Shown: positions 45,187-53,172 of the stretch, piece after piece | Layout: every line of letters begins with the position of its first letter | Numbering within the stretch: position 1 is the first letter of the stretch | Assembly: GCA_036488875.1 (NCBI GenBank) | Contig: DASXGW010000003.1 | Location: forward strand, 124,001 to 188,000 | Origin: Candidatus Baltobacteraceae bacterium | Lineage (GTDB): Bacteria; Vulcanimicrobiota; Vulcanimicrobiia; Vulcanimicrobiales; Vulcanimicrobiaceae | Reading direction: 5' to 3' | DNA: 64,000 nucleotides | Notes under the pieces: generated by a model | The model's input: the letters and a program-made list of their open reading frames with translations, nothing else | Databases searched by the model: none | What the model was told of the DNA's origin: nothing | Made by a program: the position numbers and the translations under genes

Positions 45187-48100
45187 ATGCGTAAAGCCTT
45201 TGCCCTAGCGCTGGTCGCGATAGCGCTGTTGGTTCCTGTGGTCGCGCCGGCGCAATCGGATAGCGGTGAGATCCATATCGTCGTGACCGACGCGGCAACC
45301 AAGGCGCCCATCGGTCTCGCACGAGTCCTGCTCGACGGGGCGGTTATGGCGTCGGAACTTACGTCGGCCAACGGCCAGGTGGTCTTCACCGACGTTCCCG
45401 ACGGTATCTATCGCGCGCGCATCGTCAAACGCGGCTACGGAAGTCTCACCTCGAAATCGTTTGAAGTGCTCGACGGACGCGTCGTTACCGTCAGCGTCGC
45501 ACTGGTCGAAGAGACCAACGGCCTCAAAGTTATCGGCACGGTGTCGGTCAAAGCCTCGGCAACGATCTCGAGCACGAGCATCAATCAAGATTCAGCGCAG
45601 CGCCGCCTCTCCGACGATCTCGCCGGCGCGCTCAACAAACTCTCGGGTGTGAGCGTCAGCACGTCGGGCGACGACAGCGACTCCACGCAGACGATTTCGC
45701 TCGAAGGCCACGATGCCAGTCAAACGCAGCTCACGCTCGACGGCATTCCGCTCAACGCGCCGGGGTCGGCGGGTAATCTGCGCGGCTTCGCAAGCGACCT
45801 GTTCATGGGCGCGTCGGTGCACATGGGACCGTCGCTGGGCGGCCTCGGCGGATCGGTCAACTTCACGACCTTGCAGCCGACACTGAGTTGGCTCTCGCAA
45901 GCATCGCTCACCGGCGGCAGCAACGGTAAGTACAACTATTCGTTTGCCGAGAGCGGATCGTTCGGCAAGCTCGGCATCGCGGTGCAAAACGTCTATCGCA
46001 GCGTCCCGAGCCTGGCCGACGGCGATCTCTTTCTCGACGCCAGCGGACAAGATTACGTCCACGACGGCGATGCGAGCTATTCGGGCAACCTGTTCAAGCT
46101 GCGCTATCAGTTCAGCGATTCGCAGACGATCACCGGGACGTTTTTGAACTCGGCGCGCAGCACGCAGCTCGTCTGCCTGCGCGAGTATTCGGCGCCGGCG
46201 TTGCCCTGCGGCTATGGGCCCGGCAGCACCAGCGATTCGAGCGTTCAACTCTACTCGCTCGTCGACAACGCGCTGATCGGCGCGACTCAGCTCCAAGCGT
46301 CGGTGTACTCGAGCACCTCGACCAACCTCTACGACTCGCTCGATCGCACGGTTGCGGTCCTGGCGCCGTACTCGAGCCAATCGATCCCCGACGTGCCCGA
46401 CGCCATCGTGCCCAGTCCCGACCCGATCGGTTATTCCTCGGTGGGTAAGACGCAGGGCTTCATGCTCAACGCGACCCTGCCGGCCAAAGAGAAGCACACC
46501 TTCTCGATCCAAGCGTTTGCAACGTCGTCGACCCAGTCGACGACGCCGCTGGTGCCCGAGGCGATACCATTTTATAACGGAACGACGCAGACGAACTACG
46601 ATCAGGCCCAGGTCACCGATACGATCCATTCCAACGACAAGCTCTCGTTGCAAGAAGCGGTCGGGATCAGCGGTGCGACCGGCAGCGGCGGCGGGAGCGT
46701 GCTTGCGAGCTCGGGTCTTACGTGGCGTCCGACCAACGCCGACACGTACGCGGCGTCCTATGCGCTCGGTGGCGTTGCCGCGACGGCGGGACACTCGACG
46801 ATTCTCACCGATCCGGCGTCGCTGCGCTTCGATTGCAACGGCGACGTGGCTTACGGAAACGCGCCGGGTCAGTCACCAACTCGAAGCTCGTCGAACTCCG
46901 CGCGGGTGAGCTACACGCGCAATCTCAAGCACGGCAACGTGTCGTTTCAATTGTATCGGCAAGTGCAAAACGGCATTCTGCTGCCCATTTACGTAAACGG
47001 TAAGGAGCTGTCGCTCGCGAATCAGTTCCCGTTTGGCTATCTGGCCCAAGTGCGGCAGCTCTACGATTCGCCGGCCGGATGCAATCAGCCGTTGGGAACG
47101 CCGTTCTATGCGCGGCAGCTGTACTTTTCGACGCCCGTTGCGAACATGCAGCGCGTCTATCAAGGCGGTTCGCTTACGGGATACCTTTCGCTCGGCGAGC
47201 TCGTCGTTCAGCCGTATTACAACGTCAACGTCTCCGAGGCGGTCGGCAACAACCAGTACCTGTACGAACCCTATTCGATTACGATTTCGGGTAATCAACT
47301 GCCGAACGTGCCGTTGCAGCGCGCCGGCGTCGTCTTCGACTACAAAGCGCCGCACTCGATACTCGAGTGGCTGGCCGACGCGCAGTACACCGGCCGCAAC
47401 AACCCCAACAACCTTCCTGCCTACACGACGTTTGACGCCGGCGTGACGGCGCAGTTGCAAACCGGCACGCTGACCGTTGCGGCCAGCAACGTCACCAACA
47501 CGTACGCCGGCGTGTTCTCGGGTCCGGACAACGCCGTGCCCTACACCACGTATGGCGGCTACCTGGTCGGCACGACCGCGCGGCCGCTGACGCCGCGCAC
47601 CTTTTCGGTGACGTACGCGCTGAAGTTCGGGCAAGGCGCGACGTCGACGCAAACCGGCTCGGCATTTAATCTGCCGCGCGGTGCCGGCGGTGGGCCTGGC
47701 GGTCAAGGTCCGGGCGGCCGCGGTTCGGGCGGCGGGGGTTTCCGCAACCTCTTGGCACCGTTGCCCGCCACGCCGCCGCCCGATCCGCTAGCGGTGGGCG
47801 CCGCCTCGGAGCGCTGCACCGGCGACGCACAAAAGAACGCCGAGAAGCTGTCGGGTGAAGTCAAAGCCTTCGTCGCGCAAATTGAGGCCGCGAAAACCAC
47901 GGCGGGTTATCCGGCGACGATGGCGGCACCCGTGCAGACCGATGCGAGCCTCACGTATCACGGTTTGGGCGACACCTACGCCGTGACGATCGTGCCGCGC
48001 GGAAGCGGCATGCGCGGGCTGTTCGGCTGCTTCACCTTGCACGTCGCGCGTCCCGATGACGTCGCGCAGCGTAAGCTGTACGCGCCCGAAAACGTCGGCT

Positions 48101-48549
48101 TCTTCATTCCGCAGATCACGTTCATGCCCAGCGTCGGCCTCTACTTTACGCCGCGGCCGCCGCAAGCGGGACAAGAACAGTTCCGCGTGTACAAGCTGCC
48201 GGCGTCAGCGCCGGCCGATCCGTTCGCCGTGCGCGCGGGTACGACGTGCACCGCGCAAGCGCAGGCGCTCGCGAAGCAGTCGCTCCAAGAACTGAGCGCG
48301 CACTTTGCGAGCAACGCCCCGGCGCCGAGTTGGACGATCGTCGCGCACGCCGCGGCGAAGGGAACGTGGTATCAGCTCGATCCCGCCGATCCGACGGTAG
48401 TGGCCGCCGTCGTCATGTGCGCGCGCGTTGCGGCCACAACGCAGGATGAGCTCACCACGCGCGGTTTCGGCGGCGCCGGGATTCCGTCGCTGAACTACGC
48501 CGCGCCGCTGGGTCTCTACGTGGTCCGCAACAGGTTGCCAACCCCTTAG
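45187..48549 (+). CDS. TonB-dependent receptor with carboxypeptidase-regulatory-like domain and C-terminal extension
   Basis: A 1120-residue outer-membrane protein. Signal peptide to about residue 21 (VVAPAQ). A regulatory-like domain at 25-115 (TDAATKAPIGLARVLLDG). The plug has LAGALNKLSGVSVSTSGDDSDSTQTISLEGHDASQTQLTLDG, here in Q-rich form. The barrel runs to about residue 820 (RTFSVTYALKFGQG). Unusually, a Gly/Pro-rich linker (GGGPGGQGPGGRGSGGGG) leads to about 290 extra residues with paired cysteines (ASERCTGDAQ, GLFGCFT, AGTTCTAQ), probably a surface or periplasmic domain. Substrate unknown. It follows a two-component system and its putative box. Confidence 0.9.
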   Translation: MRKAFALALVAIALLVPVVAPAQSDSGEIHIVVTDAATKAPIGLARVLLDGAVMASELTSANGQVVFTDVPDGIYRARIVKRGYGSLTSKSFEVLDGRVVTVSVALVEETNGLKVIGTVSVKASATISSTSINQDSAQRRLSDDLAGALNKLSGVSVSTSGDDSDSTQTISLEGHDASQTQLTLDGIPLNAPGSAGNLRGFASDLFMGASVHMGPSLGGLGGSVNFTTLQPTLSWLSQASLTGGSNGKYNYSFAESGSFGKLGIAVQNVYRSVPSLADGDLFLDASGQDYVHDGDASYSGNLFKLRYQFSDSQTITGTFLNSARSTQLVCLREYSAPALPCGYGPGSTSDSSVQLYSLVDNALIGATQLQASVYSSTSTNLYDSLDRTVAVLAPYSSQSIPDVPDAIVPSPDPIGYSSVGKTQGFMLNATLPAKEKHTFSIQAFATSSTQSTTPLVPEAIPFYNGTTQTNYDQAQVTDTIHSNDKLSLQEAVGISGATGSGGGSVLASSGLTWRPTNADTYAASYALGGVAATAGHSTILTDPASLRFDCNGDVAYGNAPGQSPTRSSSNSARVSYTRNLKHGNVSFQLYRQVQNGILLPIYVNGKELSLANQFPFGYLAQVRQLYDSPAGCNQPLGTPFYARQLYFSTPVANMQRVYQGGSLTGYLSLGELVVQPYYNVNVSEAVGNNQYLYEPYSITISGNQLPNVPLQRAGVVFDYKAPHSILEWLADAQYTGRNNPNNLPAYTTFDAGVTAQLQTGTLTVAASNVTNTYAGVFSGPDNAVPYTTYGGYLVGTTARPLTPRTFSVTYALKFGQGATSTQTGSAFNLPRGAGGGPGGQGPGGRGSGGGGFRNLLAPLPATPPPDPLAVGAASERCTGDAQKNAEKLSGEVKAFVAQIEAAKTTAGYPATMAAPVQTDASLTYHGLGDTYAVTIVPRGSGMRGLFGCFTLHVARPDDVAQRKLYAPENVGFFIPQITFMPSVGLYFTPRPPQAGQEQFRVYKLPASAPADPFAVRAGTTCTAQAQALAKQSLQELSAHFASNAPAPSWTIVAHAAAKGTWYQLDPADPTVVAAVVMCARVAATTQDELTTRGFGGAGIPSLNYAAPLGLYVVRNRLPTP

Positions 48550-48557
48550 CCTCCGGG

Positions 48558-48563
48558 TAGAAT
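48558..48563 (+). promoter_or_regulatory. -10 hexamer TAGAAT, six bases before a GTG start
   Basis: TAGAAT-CAGGCG-GTG at 48570. This supports a small ORF that would otherwise be easy to dismiss. Confidence 0.5.
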
Positions 48564-48569
48564 CAGGCG

Positions 48570-48758
48570 GTGAACGGGAAGTCCCGGGAAACAATCGAGC
48601 GCTTGAAACACGCGCTCACGCGCCTTAAGCGCGACCCGCGCTGCAACGGCGACCGCCGCCAGGCTGAACGTCGCAGGGCTGCCCTCGTGCTCCTGCCGGC
48701 CGGTCAAGAACGCCGCTCCTATGCCGAGCGGCGCCGCTTCGAACGCCGCGCAGCCTAG
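48570..48758 (+). CDS. Small arginine-rich protein with ERR repeats (62 aa)
   Basis: The product is strongly basic. It carries DRRQAERRR near residue 28 and ERRSYAERRRFERR at the C-terminus, separated by a short hydrophobic segment (ALVLLPAG). I do not know the family. The same two-block arrangement occurs in the next ORF at 48794, so the two look like tandem paralogues. A consensus -10 six bases upstream supports expression. Nucleic-acid binding is plausible from the charge but not shown. Confidence 0.6.
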   Translation: MNGKSRETIERLKHALTRLKRDPRCNGDRRQAERRRAALVLLPAGQERRSYAERRRFERRAA

Positions 48759-48793
48759 CAGGCAAGACCAACCTACTGCGCGTATCAGCGCGC

Positions 48794-48961
48794 ATGGAGC
48801 CGAACAACAACTTACGGATCGTAAGCGACCGCCGCCACCTCCAACGGCGCAAGGTCGTCCCAGATTCTTTGAAGCCTTTCCTGGGTTGGTTAATCGCCGA
48901 AGAGCGCCGCCTCAACGAGCGCCGCTCGGAAGAACGGCGCCAACTCGCTTACAGCCTCTAA
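48794..48961 (+). CDS. Small arginine-rich protein with ERR repeats (55 aa), paralogue of the preceding ORF
   Basis: It starts at ATG 48794 (TATCAG five bases upstream) and stops with TAA at 48961. The sequence has DRRHLQRRK, then a hydrophobic linker (LKPFLGWLIA), then ERRLNERRSEERR. The block order DRRxxxRR - linker - ERR(N)ERR(N)ERR matches the upstream protein, although the linker is longer. The frame ends four bases into the convergent glycosylase gene. Function unknown. Confidence 0.55.
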   Translation: MEPNNNLRIVSDRRHLQRRKVVPDSLKPFLGWLIAEERRLNERRSEERRQLAYSL

Positions 48962-49632
48962 AATTCTTTCGAGCGGCCGAGTTCTCGCGCTCGTTCGACC
49001 ATCTCGCGCATCCGAGGGTGTGTCCCCGGAATGCTCGTTACCCACGTCTCGAACCGCGGTACGGGTTCGCCCACGCGAAACAGAAAGTACCAAACGTTCA
49101 TATCGCCCATGAACGCAAACCGCTTCTTGAAATCTTTTGCGAACGCCGCGTACGACTCGAAGCTGCGCAGGTAGGCAGCGATTCCACCGTCTTGGCTTTG
49201 GATGCGCGTGAGTTCCCGCGCGTTTTTGATCGTGGCGTGCACCTTGCGCGGCATGCGTAAAATGCCCGGCGTTTGAAGGACGCGTTCGACGTCGAGATCG
49301 TCGTAGCGTGCCACGACGGACGGATCGAAGCCCGCGAAGGCCGCGCGATAAGCGTCCCAATGGGCCGCAATCTGTTTCCAGGCAACGCCCGCCTGAAAGA
49401 CGGCGCGCGTCATCACTTCGAAGTAGTCGTTCGGACTTTTCGGCTCGATGACGTCGGGTACGAAATCTTCGCTCAGGGCGCGTTCGACGGCGCGTGAAAC
49501 GCCAGCGCCGTCATCATCGCGACGCCGGTCGGCAGCGAGCGTTCGTCGATATCGAAGAGGCTGGAGTGGTGTGGGTGTGCCGAGTCGGCCCCCGCCTGAC
49601 ATCCCAACGTGTAGAAGCACGCCGGCACGCAC
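48958..49632 (-). CDS. 3-methyladenine DNA glycosylase I-like (Tag family) protein
   Basis: The conserved part is clear: DYFEVMTRAVFQAGVAWKQIAAHWDAYRAAFAGFDP, then ILRMPRKVHATIKNARELTRIQ and WYFLFRVGEPVP, matching the HhH-like Tag family (PF03352) that excises alkylated adenine. The start is unclear. The frame is open to GTG 49632 and ATG 49602, but these lie inside the upstream amidohydrolase gene, and between 49602 and the conserved core no ATG, GTG or TTG occurs. A CTG overlapping the amidohydrolase stop (near 49474) may be used instead. The canonical Zn-binding residues of E. coli Tag are not seen. Confidence 0.8.
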   Translation of the reverse strand: MRAGVLLHVGMSGGGRLGTPTPLQPLRYRRTLAADRRRDDDGAGVSRAVERALSEDFVPDVIEPKSPNDYFEVMTRAVFQAGVAWKQIAAHWDAYRAAFAGFDPSVVARYDDLDVERVLQTPGILRMPRKVHATIKNARELTRIQSQDGGIAAYLRSFESYAAFAKDFKKRFAFMGDMNVWYFLFRVGEPVPRFETWVTSIPGTHPRMREMVERARELGRSKEF

Positions 49633-50651
49633 TGCGCGTAAAACGAGAAATCTTCGGCTCCCATGAGTTGCGTTGCGTCGACGACACGTTCGTCGCCGAT
49701 CGTCTGCTTCGCAAGCACGCGCGCGTACTGCGTCTGGTCGACGTCGTTCGACGTCACCGGATAACGGTCGAAATAGGCAAACTCATAGCGCGCACCAGAG
49801 GCTTCGCAGCACGAACGTAAGACTCGCTCGATGCGTTCGGACATCTTCGTGCGAACGTCTTCGGAAAACGTGCGCACGGTTCCAAGCATCTGGCACGTCC
49901 GCGGAATGACGTTGTGAATCGTGCCGCCGTGAATCGCGCCGATGGTCACGACCGCCGGCTCCAGGGGATCGATCTGACGCGTAATCACTTGCTGCACGGA
50001 ACTGATGAACTGCGCGGCGGTGTAGATCGGATCGATCGCGTCGTGCGGCGCCGATCCGTGGCCGCCGATTCCCAGCACCTTGATTTCGATGGAGTCGCTC
50101 GACGCGTACATCGGGCCCTCGCGAAATCCCAGCGTGCCGCTGGGATACTTGGAGGAAAGGTGGAGTCCGTACGCTCGCTCGATACCAAACCGCTCGAACA
50201 AGCCGTCGTGAATCATGGCGCGCGCACCGCCTTGCCCTTCCTCGGCTGGTTGAAAAACCAAGCACACCGTGCCCGCGAGATGGTCGCGTCCGTCGGCGAT
50301 GAGCGCCGCGGCGCCCAAGAGGATTGCGACGTGCCCGTCGTGACCGCAGGCGTGCATGACGCCCTCGAACTGCGAGCGATAACCGTGCGAGGTCTCCTCG
50401 ACGATGGGCAGCGCATCCATGTCGGCGCGCAGCATGATGGTGCGTCCGGGGCGGCTGCCGCGCATCACGCCCACCACGCCGGTGCCGCCGACGCCTTCGG
50501 CAACGTCGTAGCCAAGATGACGCAAGCGGGCCGCAACGATCGAGGCGGTCCGGTGTTCGGCAAAGCCGAGCTCCGGATGCATATGCAGATCGCGACGAAT
50601 CAGAACGACGTCGTCGGCCACGCGCTCGGGGACGGTGATTGTCGATCCCAT
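49473..50651 (-). CDS. M20-family amidohydrolase (hippurate / IAA-amino-acid hydrolase type)
   Basis: The start is placed at ATG 50651 (MGSTITVPERV); longer frames run into the divergent Mpo1-like gene. The product has 392 residues. Motifs are RRDLHMHPELGFAEHRTA, MLRADMDALPIVEET, MHACGHDGHVAILLGAA, FQPAEEGQGGARAMI and, near the C-terminus, QLMGAEDFSFYAQCVPACFYTLG and HHSSLFDIDE. These include the dimetal ligands (Cys-Gly-His-Asp, Glu-Glu). Enzymes of this group cleave N-acyl amino acids. No signal peptide, so cytoplasmic. Confidence 0.94.
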   Translation of the reverse strand: MGSTITVPERVADDVVLIRRDLHMHPELGFAEHRTASIVAARLRHLGYDVAEGVGGTGVVGVMRGSRPGRTIMLRADMDALPIVEETSHGYRSQFEGVMHACGHDGHVAILLGAAALIADGRDHLAGTVCLVFQPAEEGQGGARAMIHDGLFERFGIERAYGLHLSSKYPSGTLGFREGPMYASSDSIEIKVLGIGGHGSAPHDAIDPIYTAAQFISSVQQVITRQIDPLEPAVVTIGAIHGGTIHNVIPRTCQMLGTVRTFSEDVRTKMSERIERVLRSCCEASGARYEFAYFDRYPVTSNDVDQTQYARVLAKQTIGDERVVDATQLMGAEDFSFYAQCVPACFYTLGCQAGADSAHPHHSSLFDIDERSLPTGVAMMTALAFHAPSNAP

Positions 50652-50732
50652 CACCCATGCCGATTCGCGAGCGGCAGGGACGGGTCCCCGCCAGGTCGCA
50701 GAAGCGGGGCAGGTCGATCGGGGAACCATGAC

Positions 50733-51200
50733 GTGACCAGAACGGAACTCTTTACCGAATACGGTTCGTACCACGCAGACCCGCGCAATCGGGTTTGTCA
50801 TAGCATTGGCATCCCATTGATCGTTCTGGGGATTTTGGGACTTTTGCACCTGGTGCATCTCGGTCCGGTCGATCTCGCGGTTGTGGCTGCGATCGCCGTC
50901 CTCATTTACTACGTCGCTATCGATGTACGCGGCGCCCTGCTCTCGCTCGTCGTCTTCGCCATCCTGTATCTCGTGGCAGTGCGGCTCGTGTGGCAGGTTA
51001 ATTTGGCGGCCTTCATCCTCGGATGGGGTTTCCAGTTCGTCGGTCACAAGCTCGAAGGTACCAAGCCCAAGTTTTTCGAGAATCTGGTCTATCTCCTGAT
51101 CGGCCCGCTTTATATTTTCGAAGAGCTCTTTGGCTCGCTGGTGCGTTCGAAAACACCCCCCATGGAGTCTAAGGAGCTCTCGTTTCGTGTACGTAGATGA
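50733..51200 (+). CDS. Mpo1-like (DUF962) membrane protein
   Basis: The GTG at 50733 gives a 155-residue protein beginning TRTELFTEYGSYHADPRNRVCHSIGIP. The Y..YH....N...H pattern with two or more later helices and GHKLEG is typical of Mpo1/YGL010w-like proteins. In yeast this family is an Fe(II)-dependent dioxygenase that shortens 2-hydroxy fatty acids. Four to five transmembrane helices are predicted by eye. The end overlaps the zinc-ribbon gene. It is divergent from the amidohydrolase. Confidence 0.85.
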   Translation: MTRTELFTEYGSYHADPRNRVCHSIGIPLIVLGILGLLHLVHLGPVDLAVVAAIAVLIYYVAIDVRGALLSLVVFAILYLVAVRLVWQVNLAAFILGWGFQFVGHKLEGTKPKFFENLVYLLIGPLYIFEELFGSLVRSKTPPMESKELSFRVRR

Positions 51201-51504
51201 AATGCTCAACTGTGTCGACTGTGGACGCGAGTTCGCCTTCACTTCGGGCGAACAACGCTTTTACGAGCAAAAAGGCTTCCAGAACAAGCCCAACCGCTGT
51301 CCCGATTGCCGTCAGGCGCGCAAGGCCATGCGCTCCAGCAATCAAGGCGGCGGCGAACGCGGCGGCGGAGGCGGCCGTCCGCGGGAAATGTTCCAGGCGA
51401 CGTGCAGTCAGTGCGGCGCCGTAGCCGAAGTCCCGTTCAACCCTCGCGGCGATAAACCGGTATACTGCCGCGACTGCTTCCAAACTCGGCCCAGTTACCG
51501 CTAA
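51187..51504 (+). CDS. Zinc-ribbon protein (two CxxC pairs at each end)
   Basis: The GTG at 51187 (AAGGAG upstream) gives 105 residues; a start at ATG 51202 is possible. It has LNCVDCGREFAFTSGEQRFYEQKGFQNKPNRCPDCRQARK, a Gly/Arg-rich linker (GGGERGGGGGRP) and TCSQCGAVAEVPFNPRGDKPVYCRDC. There are four cysteines in each half, so two zinc sites. This is a widespread small CxxC family of unknown function, suspected to be RNA- or ribosome-related because of its RGG-like linker. The start overlaps the Mpo1-like gene's end by 14 bases. Confidence 0.9.
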   Translation: MYVDEMLNCVDCGREFAFTSGEQRFYEQKGFQNKPNRCPDCRQARKAMRSSNQGGGERGGGGGRPREMFQATCSQCGAVAEVPFNPRGDKPVYCRDCFQTRPSYR

Positions 51505-51513
51505 AACACAACA

Positions 51514-52962
51514 TCAAGAGCTCGCTACCGCGGGCTCTTTTTCTTTATAGGTCGCCAACGAAACGACGATCATCACGACGACGTTGGCGGCGAGCGCCGC
51601 AAAGCCGGGATTGATTCCCCACACCAGTTCGCTCGCGTTGGCAAAGACGATCGCGAGTACGAGCCCGACCGCGATGCCGGCGGTCACGCCCCAGACCGTG
51701 ATCCGTCGCCAAACAAACGTTCCGATCGTCGCCGGCGCGAACTGCGTCATGCCGTTGTAGTAGATCAGCAGCAGCTCGACGATGGTGCGCTGCTCTTCGA
51801 GCCACAAGCCGAGTGCCAACAGTGCGACGACCACCACCAGAATGCGCGTCGCCAGCGTCCGGGCCGCATCGCTCGTCGCGATGCCGAACTCGCCCAGCAC
51901 GTTCTTGGCGAACACGCTTGCGGCCGCGAGCAGCAGCGCCGACGCCGGGACCAGCGCCGCAAGCGAGCCGGCCGCCGCGATGAACCCGATATCCCACGGC
52001 GGATAGTAGCGCTGCACGACGAGCAGGAACGATTGGTCGACGTTGGAACCGGTCAATCCCGGAACGATCAGCAGCGCCGCCAGTCCGGCGAAGAAGACGA
52101 GCAGCAGCACGATGCTGGCATAAACCGGCAAGAAGACGGCGTTGCGCCGCAGCGCGTTGTCGCTGCGTGCGCTGTACGTGGCGGCAAACGATTGCGGCCC
52201 CATGAAGAAACCGATCGCGGTGAGCAGCACGGTCGAGACGTACCACACCGTGCCGTTGGGTGCGGTCGGGGGCTGCAGCGTCAAAAAGCCCGGATGGCGG
52301 CGCAGCACTTGATCGATCATGTTATGGTGCGAACCGAAGAACTGCGTCGGAATCGTGATGCCGGCAAAGATCACGGCGCCGATCACGAGCACGTCTTTGA
52401 CGACGCTCGCCCACGCCGTACCGCGCAGGCCAGCGCTAAAGACGAAGAAGGAGATAAGGAGAAACGCGATCGCGACCGCGGCGGTCGCGTCGTACGTACC
52501 GTAACCGGCGATCTGGAGAATGTGCTGCAGGCCGCTGAGCTGCAAGGTGACGTAGGGCACGAGCAGCACGAACTGACAGATCGCGATCGCGACGCCGAGC
52601 GCGCGGCTGCCGAAGCGTTCGACGAAGAAGTCGGGACCGGTGAGCAAGTTGCGCTCTTTCCCGACGCGCCAAATCGCAGGCAGAAGAAAGTAGCCGATGA
52701 CGTATCCGCAGGTGCCGTAGGCCAAAATGTAATACGCCGGTGCGCCTTTCCCGTACGCCCACCCCGCCATGCCCAGGAACGTGAAGCTCGTGTAGATTTC
52801 CCCGGCGAGCAGCACCCACAGCAAAATCGTTCCAAAGGAGCGACCGCCCACGATGAATTGCTGCGGGTCCATCTTGATGCGTCCCACGCTCAAGAGCGCG
52901 AACGCAATGGTTGCGCCGACGACGACGGCGACGATCGAGAGTGCGACGGCCGGAGCGCTCAT
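51514..52962 (-). CDS. Sodium:solute symporter family transporter
   Basis: A 482-residue polytopic membrane protein with about 13 helices. Typical SSS features include the first helices (VALSIVAVVVGATIAFALLSVGRIKMDPQQFIVGGRSFG), LLAGEIYTSFTFLGMAGWAYGKGAPAYYILAYG and SVFAKNVLGEF. It uses the sodium gradient to import a small solute (pantothenate, proline, carboxylate or similar); the substrate is not assigned. The start shares a base with the stop of the upstream DUF3311 gene (TGATG). Its 3' end contains the hairpin that terminates the convergent zinc-ribbon transcript. Confidence 0.92.
   Translation of the reverse strand: MSAPAVALSIVAVVVGATIAFALLSVGRIKMDPQQFIVGGRSFGTILLWVLLAGEIYTSFTFLGMAGWAYGKGAPAYYILAYGTCGYVIGYFLLPAIWRVGKERNLLTGPDFFVERFGSRALGVAIAICQFVLLVPYVTLQLSGLQHILQIAGYGTYDATAAVAIAFLLISFFVFSAGLRGTAWASVVKDVLVIGAVIFAGITIPTQFFGSHHNMIDQVLRRHPGFLTLQPPTAPNGTVWYVSTVLLTAIGFFMGPQSFAATYSARSDNALRRNAVFLPVYASIVLLLVFFAGLAALLIVPGLTGSNVDQSFLLVVQRYYPPWDIGFIAAAGSLAALVPASALLLAAASVFAKNVLGEFGIATSDAARTLATRILVVVVALLALGLWLEEQRTIVELLLIYYNGMTQFAPATIGTFVWRRITVWGVTAGIAVGLVLAIVFANASELVWGINPGFAALAANVVVMIVVSLATYKEKEPAVASS
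51516..51546 (+). terminator. Rho-independent terminator after the zinc-ribbon gene
   Basis: A 10-bp stem AAGAGCTCGC / GCGGGCTCTT (one G-T pair) with loop TACC is followed by TTTTTCTTT. It lies within the last codons of the convergent symporter gene. Confidence 0.88.
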
Positions 52963-53150
52963 CACCAGCGGCGCTCCAGGCGCCCGATGGTCCACAGGAA
53001 CACGGGCGTCAAGAAGACCCATGCCAGAATCCAAAAGAGCACGAACGGGAGGCCGAGGATGCGGGGATCGACGCGGTTGACCAGCGGCACGGCAACCGTG
53101 AGTGCCGCGATCGGTATCGCGGCCAGCACCGCGCGCAATGGAACCATCAC
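52962..53150 (-). CDS. DUF3311-family small membrane protein, symporter partner
   Basis: A 62-residue protein with two transmembrane helices (LRAVLAAIPIAALTVAVPLV and PFVLFWILAWVFLTPVFLWTIG) joined by NRVDPRILG, the pattern of DUF3311. These proteins are frequently encoded next to SSS transporters and are assumed to be accessory subunits. Its stop overlaps the symporter start, so production is coupled. Either the GTG at 53150 or the ATG next to it can start; TATACT lies eight bases upstream. Confidence 0.88.
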   Translation of the reverse strand: MMVPLRAVLAAIPIAALTVAVPLVNRVDPRILGLPFVLFWILAWVFLTPVFLWTIGRLERRW

Positions 53151-53160
53151 GAACTAATAG

Positions 53161-53166
53161 TATAGG
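53161..53166 (+). promoter_or_regulatory. -10 hexamer TATAGG, overlapping a divergent TATACT
   Basis: TATAGG-GGTGCT-ATG on the plus strand. The adjacent AGTATA reads TATACT on the minus strand towards the DUF3311 gene. The two divergent promoters therefore share a few bases. Confidence 0.5.
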
Positions 53167-53172
53167 GGTGCT

